64,000 bases of DNA. Origin: Sphingobacterium alkalisoli (GTDB lineage: Bacteria; Bacteroidota; Bacteroidia; Sphingobacteriales; Sphingobacteriaceae). How positions within the stretch are numbered: the stretch's first letter is position 1; each line of letters starts with the position of its first letter. The DNA lies in assembly GCF_005049105.1 (NCBI RefSeq), contig NZ_SUKA01000003.1, forward strand, positions 248,001 through 312,000, in the 5' to 3' direction. The translations under genes were made by a program, and so were the position numbers. This document shows, piece after piece, positions 44,768 through 53,760 of the stretch. Under the pieces are notes generated by a model. It was given only the letters and a program-made list of their open reading frames with translations. It had not been told where the DNA came from and did not search any database.

Positions 44768-46009
44768 ATGAATAAACTATTAACAGCTTTGTTTTTATCG
44801 TCATCCGTTGCGATTCTGTCATGCGGCAATGGCAGTGATGCACAAGAAAACAATACAGGTGCAAATTCTACCGATAGTATTTACCCACCCGTTGAAAAAA
44901 ACAAACCCAATACAAACTACTCACCGGCATTTGAAGGTCAAACACGTATTGCAGGAGTCAAAACCTCAACATCCTTCGAAGGGAAAGTAATTGCCGAAGG
45001 TTTAAAATCACCCTGGGGTATCGCGGTACTTCCGGATGGAAGATTTCTTATAACAGAGAAAGAAGGTTTTATGCGTATCGTTTCTGCTACCGGTGAAATT
45101 AGCGAAGGCATAACGGGCATACCTGAGGTTGCCGCTTCTGGGCAGGGTGGCTTGTTGGGGTTAACCTTAGACCCCCAATTTGAAAGCAACCGGATGGTAT
45201 ATTGGGTGTTTTCACAACCAGTTGATGGTGGGAACCTAACTGCAGTCGCCAAAGGAAAATTATCAACTGATGAAAAATCGATTGAGGGCGCGACAGTAAT
45301 CTTTCAAGCCGGTCCTGCCCACCAAGGCAACTTGCATTTCGGAGGCCGCATAGTTTTTGACAAAAATGGGTATCTTTTCGTGAGTACAGGCGAACGTTCG
45401 GATAAAGAAACGCGACCGTTAGCACAGAGTCTAAAAGCGGGATTAGGAAAAATATTACGGATCACAAAAGATGGTAAACCAGTAGAAGGCAATCCATTTA
45501 TTGGACAGGCAGATGCTTTACCGGAAATATATTCCTATGGTCACCGCAATGTGCAGGGGATGGCGTTTCATCCAGAGACGGGAGATTTATGGGAAACGGA
45601 ATTCGGTCCCCGTGGAGGCGATGAACTGAACCGCGTAGAAATGGGTAAGAATTACGGTTGGCCTACAATTACCTACGGACTGGAATATAGTGGTAAAGAG
45701 ATTGGAACCCCACCCATCCAGCAGCAGGATGGTTTAGAGCAGCCCGTGTATTATTGGGATCCGGTTTTATCACCTAGTGGAATAGCATTCTACACAGGAT
45801 CAGCAATTCCCGAATGGAAAAATAACCTATTCATCACCGGCTTGAGTGCCACACATATTGCCCGTATTGTAATAGAAGACAATAAAGTGGTGGGCGAAGA
45901 GCGCTTATTAGGTCGCGAAGGTCAACGATTTAGAGACATCATTCAAGGTAATGACGAAGCGCTCTATACCATTACAGATGCAGGTAGGCTTTATCGCATA
46001 GGCAAGTAA
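44768..46009 (+). CDS. PQQ-dependent sugar (aldose) dehydrogenase-like lipoprotein
   Basis: ATG 44768 gives a lipoprotein signal (LFLSSSVAILSCG); the ATG at 44732 only adds a leader. The rest is a six-bladed soluble-glucose-dehydrogenase propeller with GLKSPWGIAVLPDGRFLITE, GGLLGLTLDPQF, GQADALPEIYSYGHRNVQGM and LWETEFGPRGGDELN. It would oxidise aldoses in the periplasm with PQQ and pass electrons on. No PQQ synthesis genes are in the window. A terminator follows. Confidence 0.88.
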   Translation: MNKLLTALFLSSSVAILSCGNGSDAQENNTGANSTDSIYPPVEKNKPNTNYSPAFEGQTRIAGVKTSTSFEGKVIAEGLKSPWGIAVLPDGRFLITEKEGFMRIVSATGEISEGITGIPEVAASGQGGLLGLTLDPQFESNRMVYWVFSQPVDGGNLTAVAKGKLSTDEKSIEGATVIFQAGPAHQGNLHFGGRIVFDKNGYLFVSTGERSDKETRPLAQSLKAGLGKILRITKDGKPVEGNPFIGQADALPEIYSYGHRNVQGMAFHPETGDLWETEFGPRGGDELNRVEMGKNYGWPTITYGLEYSGKEIGTPPIQQQDGLEQPVYYWDPVLSPSGIAFYTGSAIPEWKNNLFITGLSATHIARIVIEDNKVVGEERLLGREGQRFRDIIQGNDEALYTITDAGRLYRIGK

Positions 46010-46037
46010 TTTATTTGTTAACTTACTACACTATAAT

Positions 46038-46067
46038 CCAGCGTCACCTCAATGGCGCTGGTTTTTT
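46038..46067 (+). terminator. Intrinsic terminator after the sugar dehydrogenase gene
   Basis: The stem CCAGCGTCA / TGGCGCTGG has one mismatched base pair, a 6-nt loop and six T directly after. Confidence 0.88.
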
Positions 46068-46162
46068 CGTTCTTTTAAATTCCCACAAACTTCTTATCCG
46101 ATAATCTGTTATATGATTAATGATAGGAGATTTTTCTCGCTAAAAATTAAAATTAGTTAAAT

Positions 46163-46714
46163 ATGAAGACGAAAACAATAGGAATAGTAATAGGAAGTCT
46201 ACGTAAAGATTCATTTAATAAAAAAGTAGCTAAATTCCTGACTACTGTTGCCCCGGAAAATTTAACTTTCCAAACCCTTGAAATTGGAGATCTTCCACTT
46301 TACAATCAAGATTTTGACGAAGAAGGAAGTCCGGAAAGTTATATCCGACTTCGCAAAGAAGTAAAAGCATTGGATGCGATATTGTTCCTCACACCAGAAT
46401 ATAACCGATCTATACCGGGCGTGTTAAAGAATGCACTGGATGCCGCCTCGCGTCCTTACGGTCAGAATGCCTGGAAAGGAAAACCAGCAGCAGTTGTTAG
46501 TGTTTCAATTGGAAACATCAGTGGATTTGGAGCCAATCATCACCTTAGGCAGTGCCTGACATTTTTGGATATGCCTACACTACAGCAACCAGAGATGTAT
46601 CTGGGCGAGATTGCTAACAGCTTGGATGAACAGGGGAATTTTAAAGACCCCAAAACTGTTGAATTCTTGACTGCATTTATGAATACGTTTGCAGACTGGA
46701 TAAACAAATTTTAA
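46163..46714 (+). CDS. NADPH-dependent FMN reductase family protein
   Basis: The 183-residue flavodoxin-like protein has the FMN phosphate loop GSLRKDSFNKK and FLTPEYNRSIPGVLKNALDA, the signature of ChrR/YieF-type NAD(P)H:quinone or chromate reductases. It would perform two-electron reduction of quinones or other electrophiles in the cytosol. Its TAA lies inside a 54-bp perfect palindrome shared with the convergent gene. Confidence 0.9.
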   Translation: MKTKTIGIVIGSLRKDSFNKKVAKFLTTVAPENLTFQTLEIGDLPLYNQDFDEEGSPESYIRLRKEVKALDAILFLTPEYNRSIPGVLKNALDAASRPYGQNAWKGKPAAVVSVSIGNISGFGANHHLRQCLTFLDMPTLQQPEMYLGEIANSLDEQGNFKDPKTVEFLTAFMNTFADWINKF

Positions 46715-46764
46715 GAACCAACAAACATCTGATTTTTAAAAATCAGATGTTTGTTGGTTCTTAA
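46711..46764. terminator. 54-bp perfect palindrome, bidirectional terminator
   Basis: The 27-bp arms at 46711-46737 and 46738-46764 are exact reverse complements with no spacer. The stop of the FMN reductase gene (46712-46714) and the last codons and stop of the DUF3810 gene (stop at 46736-46738) fall within it, and A/T runs flank the centre. It would fold as a long hairpin in both transcripts. Confidence 0.93.
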
Positions 46765-47815
46765 GTTCCCATGCGATAACGAGTTTAGCCATCATATTGT
46801 AGCGTTCCAAACCTTCTGGTTGATTGTTATGTTTTAAATAGCCGGAATAAAAGACAGCTGCCACGCTATTTATCCAACCAGAATACGATTTCCAAAATTC
46901 CTTTTCTTGCAAAAAATCAGCTTTTACTAATGGTGAGAGTTTTGCTATATAGCTTTGGTATAATTCTTTGTCGTGAAGCAAAGGTCGTAATAAATATTGG
47001 ATCGTTTCATAATAGGCAGAATACCTATACCAAAGGTTATTATGATCTATCAATTTACGAAAGGCGATAAAATTACACTCGTCTTCAAATCCAATTCCCA
47101 TTTGATGCGCCAACTCATGAACAGCCGTAAACGGATACGATTGAATTGGAATATCCTGATTGACATGAACTTCCTGTGTAAAAGGGTTAAAATAACCCGT
47201 AACGGTAAAATAACTTACCAACTCGCTTGATATTGGCGCTTTACTATGAACCTGTGTTTTTGACAACATCGGTGTAAATAGATCATCGTTACACATTAAA
47301 TGACGCAACTCCATCCTTGCATTTTTTTTTGATTCGGACGATAAATCTAATCCTTCACGCAGCTCGTTTGCTATTAAAATATATTTTTCCAACACATGCA
47401 GATGGTCAGCTTTTGAAATATGGTCTACGTCCAGATGCAGGTGTTGCGCTAGAGGTATGCGATAGTAGTTCGTACCCCAACTAATATAAAAATAAGTATA
47501 GAGAAAAACTCCGAATACCAGAAGCTGCAGCATAGTGCGATAGCTTGCAGAATATTTTCTTTGAAAAAGCAATTTAAGGCAGAGGAATAACAGTGCGATA
47601 ACAGTTATCAAACTACATAGATAAAAAATATCCCCTATGCTAAATGGCAACCAAGTGAACAACATTGCAGGAAAATAGGAAAATATAGGATAAAACATCC
47701 TGGAATAATAGACCTCTACCCTTTCCGGATCCTGCTGAAATAAATATAAAAAAAGCTGAACAACCAGTAGAACTCCAATTGCCCAGTAATATTTCTTAAA
47801 AGCACCTATTCCCAT
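46736..47815 (-). CDS. DUF3810 membrane protein, metallopeptidase-like
   Basis: ATG 47815 (MGIGAFKKYYWAIGVLLVVQ) is preferred; the longer frame begins with a TTG at 47842. Three N-terminal membrane helices cover about residues 10-110. A large outer domain contains TAVHELAHQMGIGFEDECNF, an HExxH zinc motif followed by a Glu, as in the DUF3810 family. It may be a membrane-bound zinc protease, but no substrate is known. Its C-terminal coding sequence (KNQQTSDF) is part of the palindromic terminator. Confidence 0.85.
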   Translation of the reverse strand: MGIGAFKKYYWAIGVLLVVQLFLYLFQQDPERVEVYYSRMFYPIFSYFPAMLFTWLPFSIGDIFYLCSLITVIALLFLCLKLLFQRKYSASYRTMLQLLVFGVFLYTYFYISWGTNYYRIPLAQHLHLDVDHISKADHLHVLEKYILIANELREGLDLSSESKKNARMELRHLMCNDDLFTPMLSKTQVHSKAPISSELVSYFTVTGYFNPFTQEVHVNQDIPIQSYPFTAVHELAHQMGIGFEDECNFIAFRKLIDHNNLWYRYSAYYETIQYLLRPLLHDKELYQSYIAKLSPLVKADFLQEKEFWKSYSGWINSVAAVFYSGYLKHNNQPEGLERYNMMAKLVIAWELKNQQTSDF

Positions 47816-47847
47816 ATTTCGATGAATACTACAACCTACCAAATCAA

Positions 47848-48903
47848 TTACCCTTCATTTTCGAAATAGAGCTTATAATAATTCATCCCTTTATCCTCAT
47901 CGTATCCTTGCTCGAGATATTCTCTTTTCCCATGTACATAAACATGGAAATTCTTATCCAGTTTGATGACGCTTTTATACGAGGACTGCATCTTTTTAAC
48001 AGCGGGGCTTGCAATATCAAAATTGGTTTGAAAAGGCATATCAAATTCGTCGGTAAAAGATTGTTTATATTCGTCAAATAAACTTGCTGCTTTGGGGTTA
48101 GCGATTACCTCGTCTTCAAATTCAGTTTTATCAAATGTTTCCTTCGTTTTGAAATAGTTCATCGAACGATTTAACAGGTCAATTTTATCTGCGGTTTCAA
48201 GTTCAAATACTTCGTCTAATTTATCATTTACAAAATTCTTATACACTTTCATCAAATTACCCGTTTGTTGGTAATTGTCATTACGCGACTTTATTTTCAA
48301 AAATTCATCCTTCCAATAGACGGCTTCAGATTGGTTTGTTTGATCGATGACCAATACCTTATACCCCTCCTCCGCATCATCGTTGATGATAACGACGCCT
48401 TTATCTAATTTATTGATATTAATAGCCTCTCGTTCATAATTCAACTCAAACCCACCCTGCAGTGGTTGCACTTTTAGGTAAGTTTCCTTATTCTCCGATT
48501 TGAATATTCCGATAGCATCGCGTTCCTCCCCCTCCATCTGTACGTTTTTCAAAGAAACCACATATACCTCCCCCGACTTGATTTTAGGGTGTTCCGATAC
48601 CTCGTAGAGGTGTTTTGTAATGTGCTTTGATAACTCGTGAAAAAGAATCTCGCCCTGGAAATATTTATGTACAAAATGATACAGCTCATTCAACTGGAGC
48701 TCCTCATTCGGATGGTAAAATTGGTACACCTCATTTGCCTTTGTAAAAGGCTTCATAAAATACTGCATTAATAGCTCAGGAAGAATTTCATCCTCAGCAA
48801 AATCCACTGGATTATCAGACAATATATAAAATTCATCATTGGTTTTATTTCCCACATGATGAATGGATAAGTTTTCAAATACCGCGTCTTGATGAAAAAA
48901 CAT
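47848..48903 (-). CDS. 37-kDa nucleoid-associated protein (NdpA/YejK family)
   Basis: The 351 residues match the NA37/NdpA family: ENLSIHHVGNKTNDE near the start, LNELYHFVHKYFQGEILFHE, YVVSLKNVQMEGEERDAIGI and MNYFKTKETFDKTEFEDEVI. Members associate with the chromosome, with an unclear role in topology. It ends 32 bp upstream of the DUF3810 start on the same strand. Confidence 0.88.
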   Translation of the reverse strand: MFFHQDAVFENLSIHHVGNKTNDEFYILSDNPVDFAEDEILPELLMQYFMKPFTKANEVYQFYHPNEELQLNELYHFVHKYFQGEILFHELSKHITKHLYEVSEHPKIKSGEVYVVSLKNVQMEGEERDAIGIFKSENKETYLKVQPLQGGFELNYEREAININKLDKGVVIINDDAEEGYKVLVIDQTNQSEAVYWKDEFLKIKSRNDNYQQTGNLMKVYKNFVNDKLDEVFELETADKIDLLNRSMNYFKTKETFDKTEFEDEVIANPKAASLFDEYKQSFTDEFDMPFQTNFDIASPAVKKMQSSYKSVIKLDKNFHVYVHGKREYLEQGYDEDKGMNYYKLYFENEG

Positions 48904-48919
48904 ATGTTCGTTTTTTAAA

Positions 48920-49825
48920 TTAAAAATTATAAATATCTATTGCCGCCCGGAACGTTCCGATATGAGCGTTTACAATATCTTTAATGTTAGGTGAATAGCC
49001 TCCTCCCATACTGATTTGAATCGGAATTTTTCGATCGAAGCATTCTTGTAATATCATTTGGTCACGTTTTCTAACCCCCTGAGACGAAATGTTAAGTTTT
49101 CCCAGTTTGTCTGTTTCCAAAATATCTACTCCCCCTTGGTAAAATACAAAATCAGGATCTATTTCTTCAAATAAATGATGTAAATGTCGCCTTAATAGTG
49201 CTAAGTATTTTTCATCCGATATACCATCTCCCAGTGGAATGTCTAAATAAGAATGCTCTTTAACGAAAGGGAAATTTTTGTCCCCATGCATGGAAAATGT
49301 AAATATTGCCGCATGGTTTTGAAAAATATGTGCTGTGCCGTTACCCTGGTGCACGTCTAGATCAATTATCAATATCCGATTAGCGATATGATGACTATAT
49401 AAATAAGAAGCAGCGACAGCTTGATCATTCAATAAGCAAAACCCTTCTCCAAAATCAAAACCGGCATGATGTGTCCCACCTGCTGTGTTAAATGATACGC
49501 CGAATTGATGCGCATACAGAGCCGACTGTATGGTCCCCTCTACAATATAAAGCTCTCGATCCACTAAACTCCTAGATAATGGAAAGCCAATACGTCGAAC
49601 CATTTTTGCATCCAACTGCAGGCTTAAAAGGCTCTCTACATATGCTTCACAATGCGCCAAACAAATAACGTCTTTAGAAGCCCGCTGAGGTTCGAAAAAG
49701 TTTTCAGGCACCACCAATCCCTCATACAATAATTGCGCTGGTATCAATTCATATTTCACCATCGGAAAGCGGTGACTTTCAGGTAGCGGATGAATATAAG
49801 CTTTATGATGGGCTATTTTTAACAA
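48920..49825 (-). CDS. Histone deacetylase-family protein (AcuC-like)
   Basis: This 301-residue arginase/deacetylase fold has tandem His119-His120 in GGTHHAGFDFGEGFCLLNDQ and the zinc ligands Asp155 and/or Asp157 with His159 in IIDLDVHQGNGTAHIF. The end has GGGYSPNIKDIVNAH. It may deacetylate acetyl-lysine, acetylpolyamine or a small metabolite. The start appears to be TTG 49825, because the N-terminal MLKIAHHKAYIHPLPESHRF is a family-conserved start and the next ATG (49762) would remove it. It pairs with the nucleoid gene 16 bp downstream. Confidence 0.88.
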   Translation of the reverse strand: MLKIAHHKAYIHPLPESHRFPMVKYELIPAQLLYEGLVVPENFFEPQRASKDVICLAHCEAYVESLLSLQLDAKMVRRIGFPLSRSLVDRELYIVEGTIQSALYAHQFGVSFNTAGGTHHAGFDFGEGFCLLNDQAVAASYLYSHHIANRILIIDLDVHQGNGTAHIFQNHAAIFTFSMHGDKNFPFVKEHSYLDIPLGDGISDEKYLALLRRHLHHLFEEIDPDFVFYQGGVDILETDKLGKLNISSQGVRKRDQMILQECFDRKIPIQISMGGGYSPNIKDIVNAHIGTFRAAIDIYNF

Positions 49826-49910
49826 AGTACTATTTTTTATTCCTTGCGAAAATACAAAGAAGTAAATAATTCTTATCTTAGAAATTCGAATAACCTGTAT
49901 TATTATAAAA

Positions 49911-50564
49911 ATGGAAGAAACAAAAGAATTACCTCAGTTATCCGCTGCAGAATTACGTGTACTAGGATCGTTATTAGAAAAATCTAAAACTACTCCAGAA
50001 TATTATCCAATGACAGTCAATGGTTTACAGGCGGCATGTAATCAGAAAACATCTCGTAAACCTGTTGTGTCGTACGATGAGAATACGATAATAACCACCT
50101 TAGATATACTGAAAAAGCGCGGCTTGATTTCAACAGTAGTTGGTGGAGGCAGTCGCGTTACTAAATATAAGCACAATTTGGCCATCCATTTTCCGCTGTT
50201 ACCTTCCGAATTGGCGGCATTATGTCTACTCATATTACGTGGCCCACTTACTGCTGGCGAAATCAACAGCAATTCAGGTCGGCTATATGAATTTGAAACA
50301 CTGGACGAAGTACAGGACCTATTAAATAAGTTGAGCATGGATGAACCAGCCTATGTAAAGCAGCTACCAAAGCGTCCAGGTCAAAAAGAAGCTCGATTTG
50401 TTCATCTTTTCGGAGAAGTAAATGAAGAAGATTACGATATGCCACAAGTTATGAATAATACAGATTCACAGATTCAGGCGTTAGAAGATCGTGTAGCTAA
50501 TTTAGAGGAGCAATTGAATGCACTCCGAACAGAATTTGATAAACTGATAGCAGAATTAACATAA
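49911..50564 (+). CDS. YceH family protein (DUF480)
   Basis: The 217-residue protein has two winged-helix units typical of DUF480: AAELRVLGSLLEKSKTTPEY, then NGLQAACNQKTSRKPVVSYD, GLISTVVGGGSRVTKYKHNL, LLILRGPLTAGEINSNSGRL. A C-terminal coiled coil (IQALEDRVANLEEQLNALRT) follows. The function of YceH is unknown, but the fold suggests DNA binding. It is divergent from the deacetylase gene. Confidence 0.9.
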   Translation: MEETKELPQLSAAELRVLGSLLEKSKTTPEYYPMTVNGLQAACNQKTSRKPVVSYDENTIITTLDILKKRGLISTVVGGGSRVTKYKHNLAIHFPLLPSELAALCLLILRGPLTAGEINSNSGRLYEFETLDEVQDLLNKLSMDEPAYVKQLPKRPGQKEARFVHLFGEVNEEDYDMPQVMNNTDSQIQALEDRVANLEEQLNALRTEFDKLIAELT

Positions 50565-50623
50565 AAATTTAGTGGTACTAAAAGAAGATCAAACTTTTAA
50601 ACCCCATAGAATTAGAATAAAAT

Positions 50624-51634
50624 ATGATTAGAAATATAGTATTGAGCTACGCCCTACTTTTCGCCTGCTTCTTTGGTCATGCGCAAACATTTACTTTAGC
50701 TGTCCAAAAAGATAGCGTTAGCTTTCGTGGCTTAGATACGTTTGGCGAAAATGTCGTGTGGGTTTCGGGTAGTAAAGGAACTGTTGGGTATTCGAAAGAT
50801 GCAGGTTCAACCTGGGTTTGGGTGAGTCCACAGGGATATGAATACGTAGACTTTCGGGACATCAAAGCTTTTTCAGCAAAAGAAGCTATTATCCTAAGTG
50901 CAGGTGCGCCGGCAGTGATTCTGAGAACGACGAACGGCGGAAAATCATGGAATAAGGTGTTTTCCGATGACCGGGAAGAAGTATTTTTTGATGCAATGGA
51001 TTTCGAGGGTAAAACAGGATACGTTTTAGGTGATCCGCTTGACGGTAGTTTTCAGTTGCTAAAATCAACTAATAACGGTAAATCTTGGAATGATATCAGT
51101 AATCAGATGTACCTTATTGCTGATAAAGGTGAGGTGGCTTTTGCTGCTTCTGGATCTTCCGTTCAATTATTAAATGGTGTACTGTATATTGGCACCGGCG
51201 GTACATACGCCAGTCTTTTTAACTATGATCCTAAAAATCTACGGGTCGATAAGTTTGATTGCCCTATTTGGTCCGGGAGCTCTTCCACAGGTATATTTGC
51301 TATCGATTTTTATGACCAGCAAACGGGTATAGTTGTCGGAGGCGATTACCAGCAGGATCAGGACAACAGAAATAACGTATTGATTACGAGGGATGCCGGT
51401 AAAAGTTGGACGAAGCCGCAGGTACCCGTCTCTGGTTTTAGATCAGATGTATTATTTCTTTCCAAGGAGACGGTGATTGCTACTGGCACATCTGGAACGG
51501 ATTTATCGACGGACGGTGGAATGAAATGGAAAAATATTTCTACGTTAAGTTTCAATACAATTGCCAAGAGTAAATCAGGAAAAAAAATGTATTTGACCAA
51601 TTCAAAAGGCCAAGTGTATATGTTGACGCTGTGA
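50624..51634 (+). CDS. Secreted Ycf48-like beta-propeller protein
   Basis: A signal peptide (NIVLSYALLFACFFGHAQ) precedes BNR/sialidase-like repeats: VSGSKGTVGYSKDAGSTWVW, ILRTTNGGKSWNKVF, LLKSTNNGKSWNDIS, VLITRDAGKSWTKP. This places it with the Ycf48/HCF136-like propellers that Bacteroidota annotate as oxidoreductases. The actual role is unknown. It is predicted periplasmic or secreted. Confidence 0.8.
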   Translation: MIRNIVLSYALLFACFFGHAQTFTLAVQKDSVSFRGLDTFGENVVWVSGSKGTVGYSKDAGSTWVWVSPQGYEYVDFRDIKAFSAKEAIILSAGAPAVILRTTNGGKSWNKVFSDDREEVFFDAMDFEGKTGYVLGDPLDGSFQLLKSTNNGKSWNDISNQMYLIADKGEVAFAASGSSVQLLNGVLYIGTGGTYASLFNYDPKNLRVDKFDCPIWSGSSSTGIFAIDFYDQQTGIVVGGDYQQDQDNRNNVLITRDAGKSWTKPQVPVSGFRSDVLFLSKETVIATGTSGTDLSTDGGMKWKNISTLSFNTIAKSKSGKKMYLTNSKGQVYMLTL

Positions 51635-51650
51635 TACTAAAAATTCTATT

Positions 51651-52085
51651 TTACTCCAACGGTTCTAAATACTGGGCATAAGCATATCCTTCTTCGCCGT
51701 CTTTTGTGCGCACCAACCACCATTGGTTATTCGCCCGACTGATTAGTGTAATTACTTCATCTTTAGCAGCCTTACCTACTATAAGTTGATCAGTACCCGG
51801 CCCCTTACGTATGTTCAGATTTGAGTTCGCGGTCTTTACCCTTACTTGCGTTCCAGCTACTGCTGTAGACACATCTACATTCATGACCACATCCCCCGTT
51901 AAATAATTAGGATCAATTTGATTGTAGACATCCCAAAGCTTATTTTTCGCATCAGCATTTGGAGCCGTTCCCCGTATGTGCAATACACTGTCTTGTTCAG
52001 CTACTTGCAAATCTAATACGCCGGAACTCTTCGCCGTATCTATCAGTACTTTATATTTACTTATCAGTGTCATAAGGTATGTCAT
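51651..52085 (-). CDS. BON-like and SH3 domain protein
   Basis: The 144-residue protein has an N-terminal BON/peptidoglycan-binding-like segment (SGVLDLQVAEQDSVLHIRGT) and a C-terminal bacterial SH3 domain (NSNLNIRKGPGTDQLIVGKA, WWLVRTKDGEEGYAYAQYLE). The start may be ATG 52085 or 52073. No signal peptide is visible. It follows the BON lipoprotein gene by 13 bp and probably shares a transcript with it. Confidence 0.75.
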   Translation of the reverse strand: MTYLMTLISKYKVLIDTAKSSGVLDLQVAEQDSVLHIRGTAPNADAKNKLWDVYNQIDPNYLTGDVVMNVDVSTAVAGTQVRVKTANSNLNIRKGPGTDQLIVGKAAKDEVITLISRANNQWWLVRTKDGEEGYAYAQYLEPLE

Positions 52086-52098
52086 ATTAAGTGAAATA

Positions 52099-52581
52099 TT
52101 ATTTAATAATTACGCCAGATAGGTCGACCTTTTTCGGGTTAAGGGCATCAAGCGATTGTTTTAGCGTTTGAATACGTGCTTGTTCCACCGTTCCAGTAAT
52201 AGTAATTACCCCATCATTCACGGTAGCAGTTACTGCCGGAAAATCCTTTGTCGCATCTGCAACCTTGGCTGTCAGGTCCGTCACATCTGTATTTATTTCA
52301 ATGGGTTGAATTACAATATGGTTAACAACAGATTTTACTGCTTTATTATCCGCCGATTTTGCAGATGTCTCAAGAATTCTCTTTTCATCTTCCGTAGTTA
52401 CCGTTCCTGATAAAGTAACCACACCGTTTTTAACATCCACTAATACATTGGGGTTTGAACCTACTGCCGTTTCAACTTTTGCTTTTAAATCCGCGTCGGA
52501 CAACTTGGGTTTACAGGAAATAACACTTACTGTTAACGCCCCTGATAGCAGGATTACTGATAATACATGTTTGATAGTCAT
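52099..52581 (-). CDS. BON-domain lipoprotein
   Basis: A lipoprotein signal (LLSGALTVSVISC) is followed by two BON domains: DVKNGVVTLSGTVTTEDEKR and TVNDGVITITGTVEQARIQT. BON proteins bind membranes or lipids and often act in envelope stress (compare OsmY). It is located between the Gre-like gene and the SH3 gene on the minus strand. Confidence 0.88.
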   Translation of the reverse strand: MTIKHVLSVILLSGALTVSVISCKPKLSDADLKAKVETAVGSNPNVLVDVKNGVVTLSGTVTTEDEKRILETSAKSADNKAVKSVVNHIVIQPIEINTDVTDLTAKVADATKDFPAVTATVNDGVITITGTVEQARIQTLKQSLDALNPKKVDLSGVIIK

Positions 52582-52600
52582 ACCGTTAAAAGTTTATTTT

Positions 52601-52653
52601 TTTTAAAACAATTTCTTATTCCAAAACACTGGAAATAAGAAATTGTTTTAAAA
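52601..52653 (-). terminator. Terminator after the Gre-like gene
   Basis: A 22-bp stem with one bulged A (arms around AACAATTTCTTATTCC and GGAAATAAGAAATTG) has an 8-nt loop. It is A/T-rich on both flanks. Confidence 0.8.
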
Positions 52654-52678
52654 ATGAATTGCTGCTCACACAACCGTA

Positions 52679-53137
52679 TTATCGTATCTGAAGAATAGTA
52701 TTTTTCTTTTTATTAAAATCAAACGTATCATTTATTTTCTTTCTCCGAAGTACCTGACCGATTGGAGAAGCAGGGGAAATAACAAAAACTGACACTCCAG
52801 ATACAGTAATTGCTCCTATACTAATGGATAAAAAATAGGTTACACTATCTGTGGTAATGATACTGCCCAACAATACTTCTTCATGATTGCTTTCGGTTTC
52901 AATTTGTAAAAGTACATTTTTATCCATGTTTGCATGATTCAATTGTGATTGGTACCGGTTAAGATCTTGTTGAATCATTTCCCGACTCGTCTCGTATTTA
53001 TCACCTGCACTACTTTTCGTTTCTTCCACTAACGAATAGTGTGCGTCATCGATAGCTTTATTGATCTCCAGTATTCGGCTCTCTACATGTTCTAAACAAG
53101 CATTCACTATTGCTCTTTTTGTTGGTATCTCTATCAT
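52679..53137 (-). CDS. GreA/GreB-like C-terminal domain protein
   Basis: The 152 residues have an N-terminal coiled coil (EHVESRILEINKAIDDAHYS, QQDLNRYQSQLNHANMDKNV) and a C-terminal FKBP-like Gre domain ending ISPASPIGQVLRRKKINDTF. This resembles transcript-cleavage factors, but the coiled-coil tip lacks the two acidic residues I would expect of GreA (unverified). It may be a secondary-channel regulator. Proteins of this layout are often mislabelled in Bacteroidota genomes. Confidence 0.7.
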   Translation of the reverse strand: MIEIPTKRAIVNACLEHVESRILEINKAIDDAHYSLVEETKSSAGDKYETSREMIQQDLNRYQSQLNHANMDKNVLLQIETESNHEEVLLGSIITTDSVTYFLSISIGAITVSGVSVFVISPASPIGQVLRRKKINDTFDFNKKKNTILQIR

Positions 53138-53147
53138 ATCTAAAATA

Positions 53148-53175
53148 AAAGCGTCAACATATCTGTCGACGCTTT
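53148..53175 (-). terminator. Terminator after the Ala-rich lipoprotein gene
   Basis: The stem AAAGCGTC / GACGCTTT has a 12-nt loop; on the minus strand TTTTATTTT follows. Confidence 0.75.
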
Positions 53176-53210
53176 CTATAATTAAAATTTAGTACGGTGT
53201 TTCCCGTATA

Positions 53211-53684
53211 CTAGTTTTTTAAAGCTTCATTAACATTTTTAGCTTTTCTTTCTACATCTTCGACAGCTTTGTCTAGGGCATCGCCTGTTTTATTGGCTGC
53301 CTTTTTAGTAGCACTTATCGCCGTGTCAATTCCCCGAGCAGTAGCATCAGCAGCCCTAGTCACGCCAGCTTTAGTTTTTTCCCAAGCTGTATTTGCATCA
53401 TCTAAAGCTTTTCTTGACGCCTCTTCCGCTTGTTTATCACCATTTTTCACAGCAGCTTCTAAATCCGCTTTAGCTTGATTTACTTTTGCTTCGGCATCAG
53501 CAAGATCTTTCTCTGTCTGAGCATGTACATGTCCAGCATGTTCATCGATGGATTCCAATGTATGGTCCAGATGCTCCCCAGCAGTAGTATCACCATCATG
53601 GTTCCGGTCAGCTGATGAAGGATTATTGCATGCGGAAAAAGTTATTCCAGCAGCAGCAGCAGCTATTAATACAAATCTTTTCAT
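53211..53684 (-). CDS. Ala-rich coiled-coil lipoprotein
   Basis: A lipoprotein signal (VLIAAAAAGITFSAC) is followed by a His/Asp-rich stretch (HLDHTLESIDEHAGHVHAQ), then about 100 residues of Ala/Lys/Glu/Asp amphipathic helix (ADAEAKVNQAKADLEAAVKN, ATARGIDTAISATKKAANKT). The second half resembles apolipoprotein or LEA-like stress proteins. I do not know a specific function; a role in envelope stress is an inference from neighbours. Confidence 0.75.
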   Translation of the reverse strand: MKRFVLIAAAAAGITFSACNNPSSADRNHDGDTTAGEHLDHTLESIDEHAGHVHAQTEKDLADAEAKVNQAKADLEAAVKNGDKQAEEASRKALDDANTAWEKTKAGVTRAADATARGIDTAISATKKAANKTGDALDKAVEDVERKAKNVNEALKN

Positions 53685-53760
53685 TTTGATCTTAGTTTAA
53701 TGTATAAGTTATGAATAAGGCGAAATAATAAGCAATTTCTATGCCAAGGCAACATTTATA

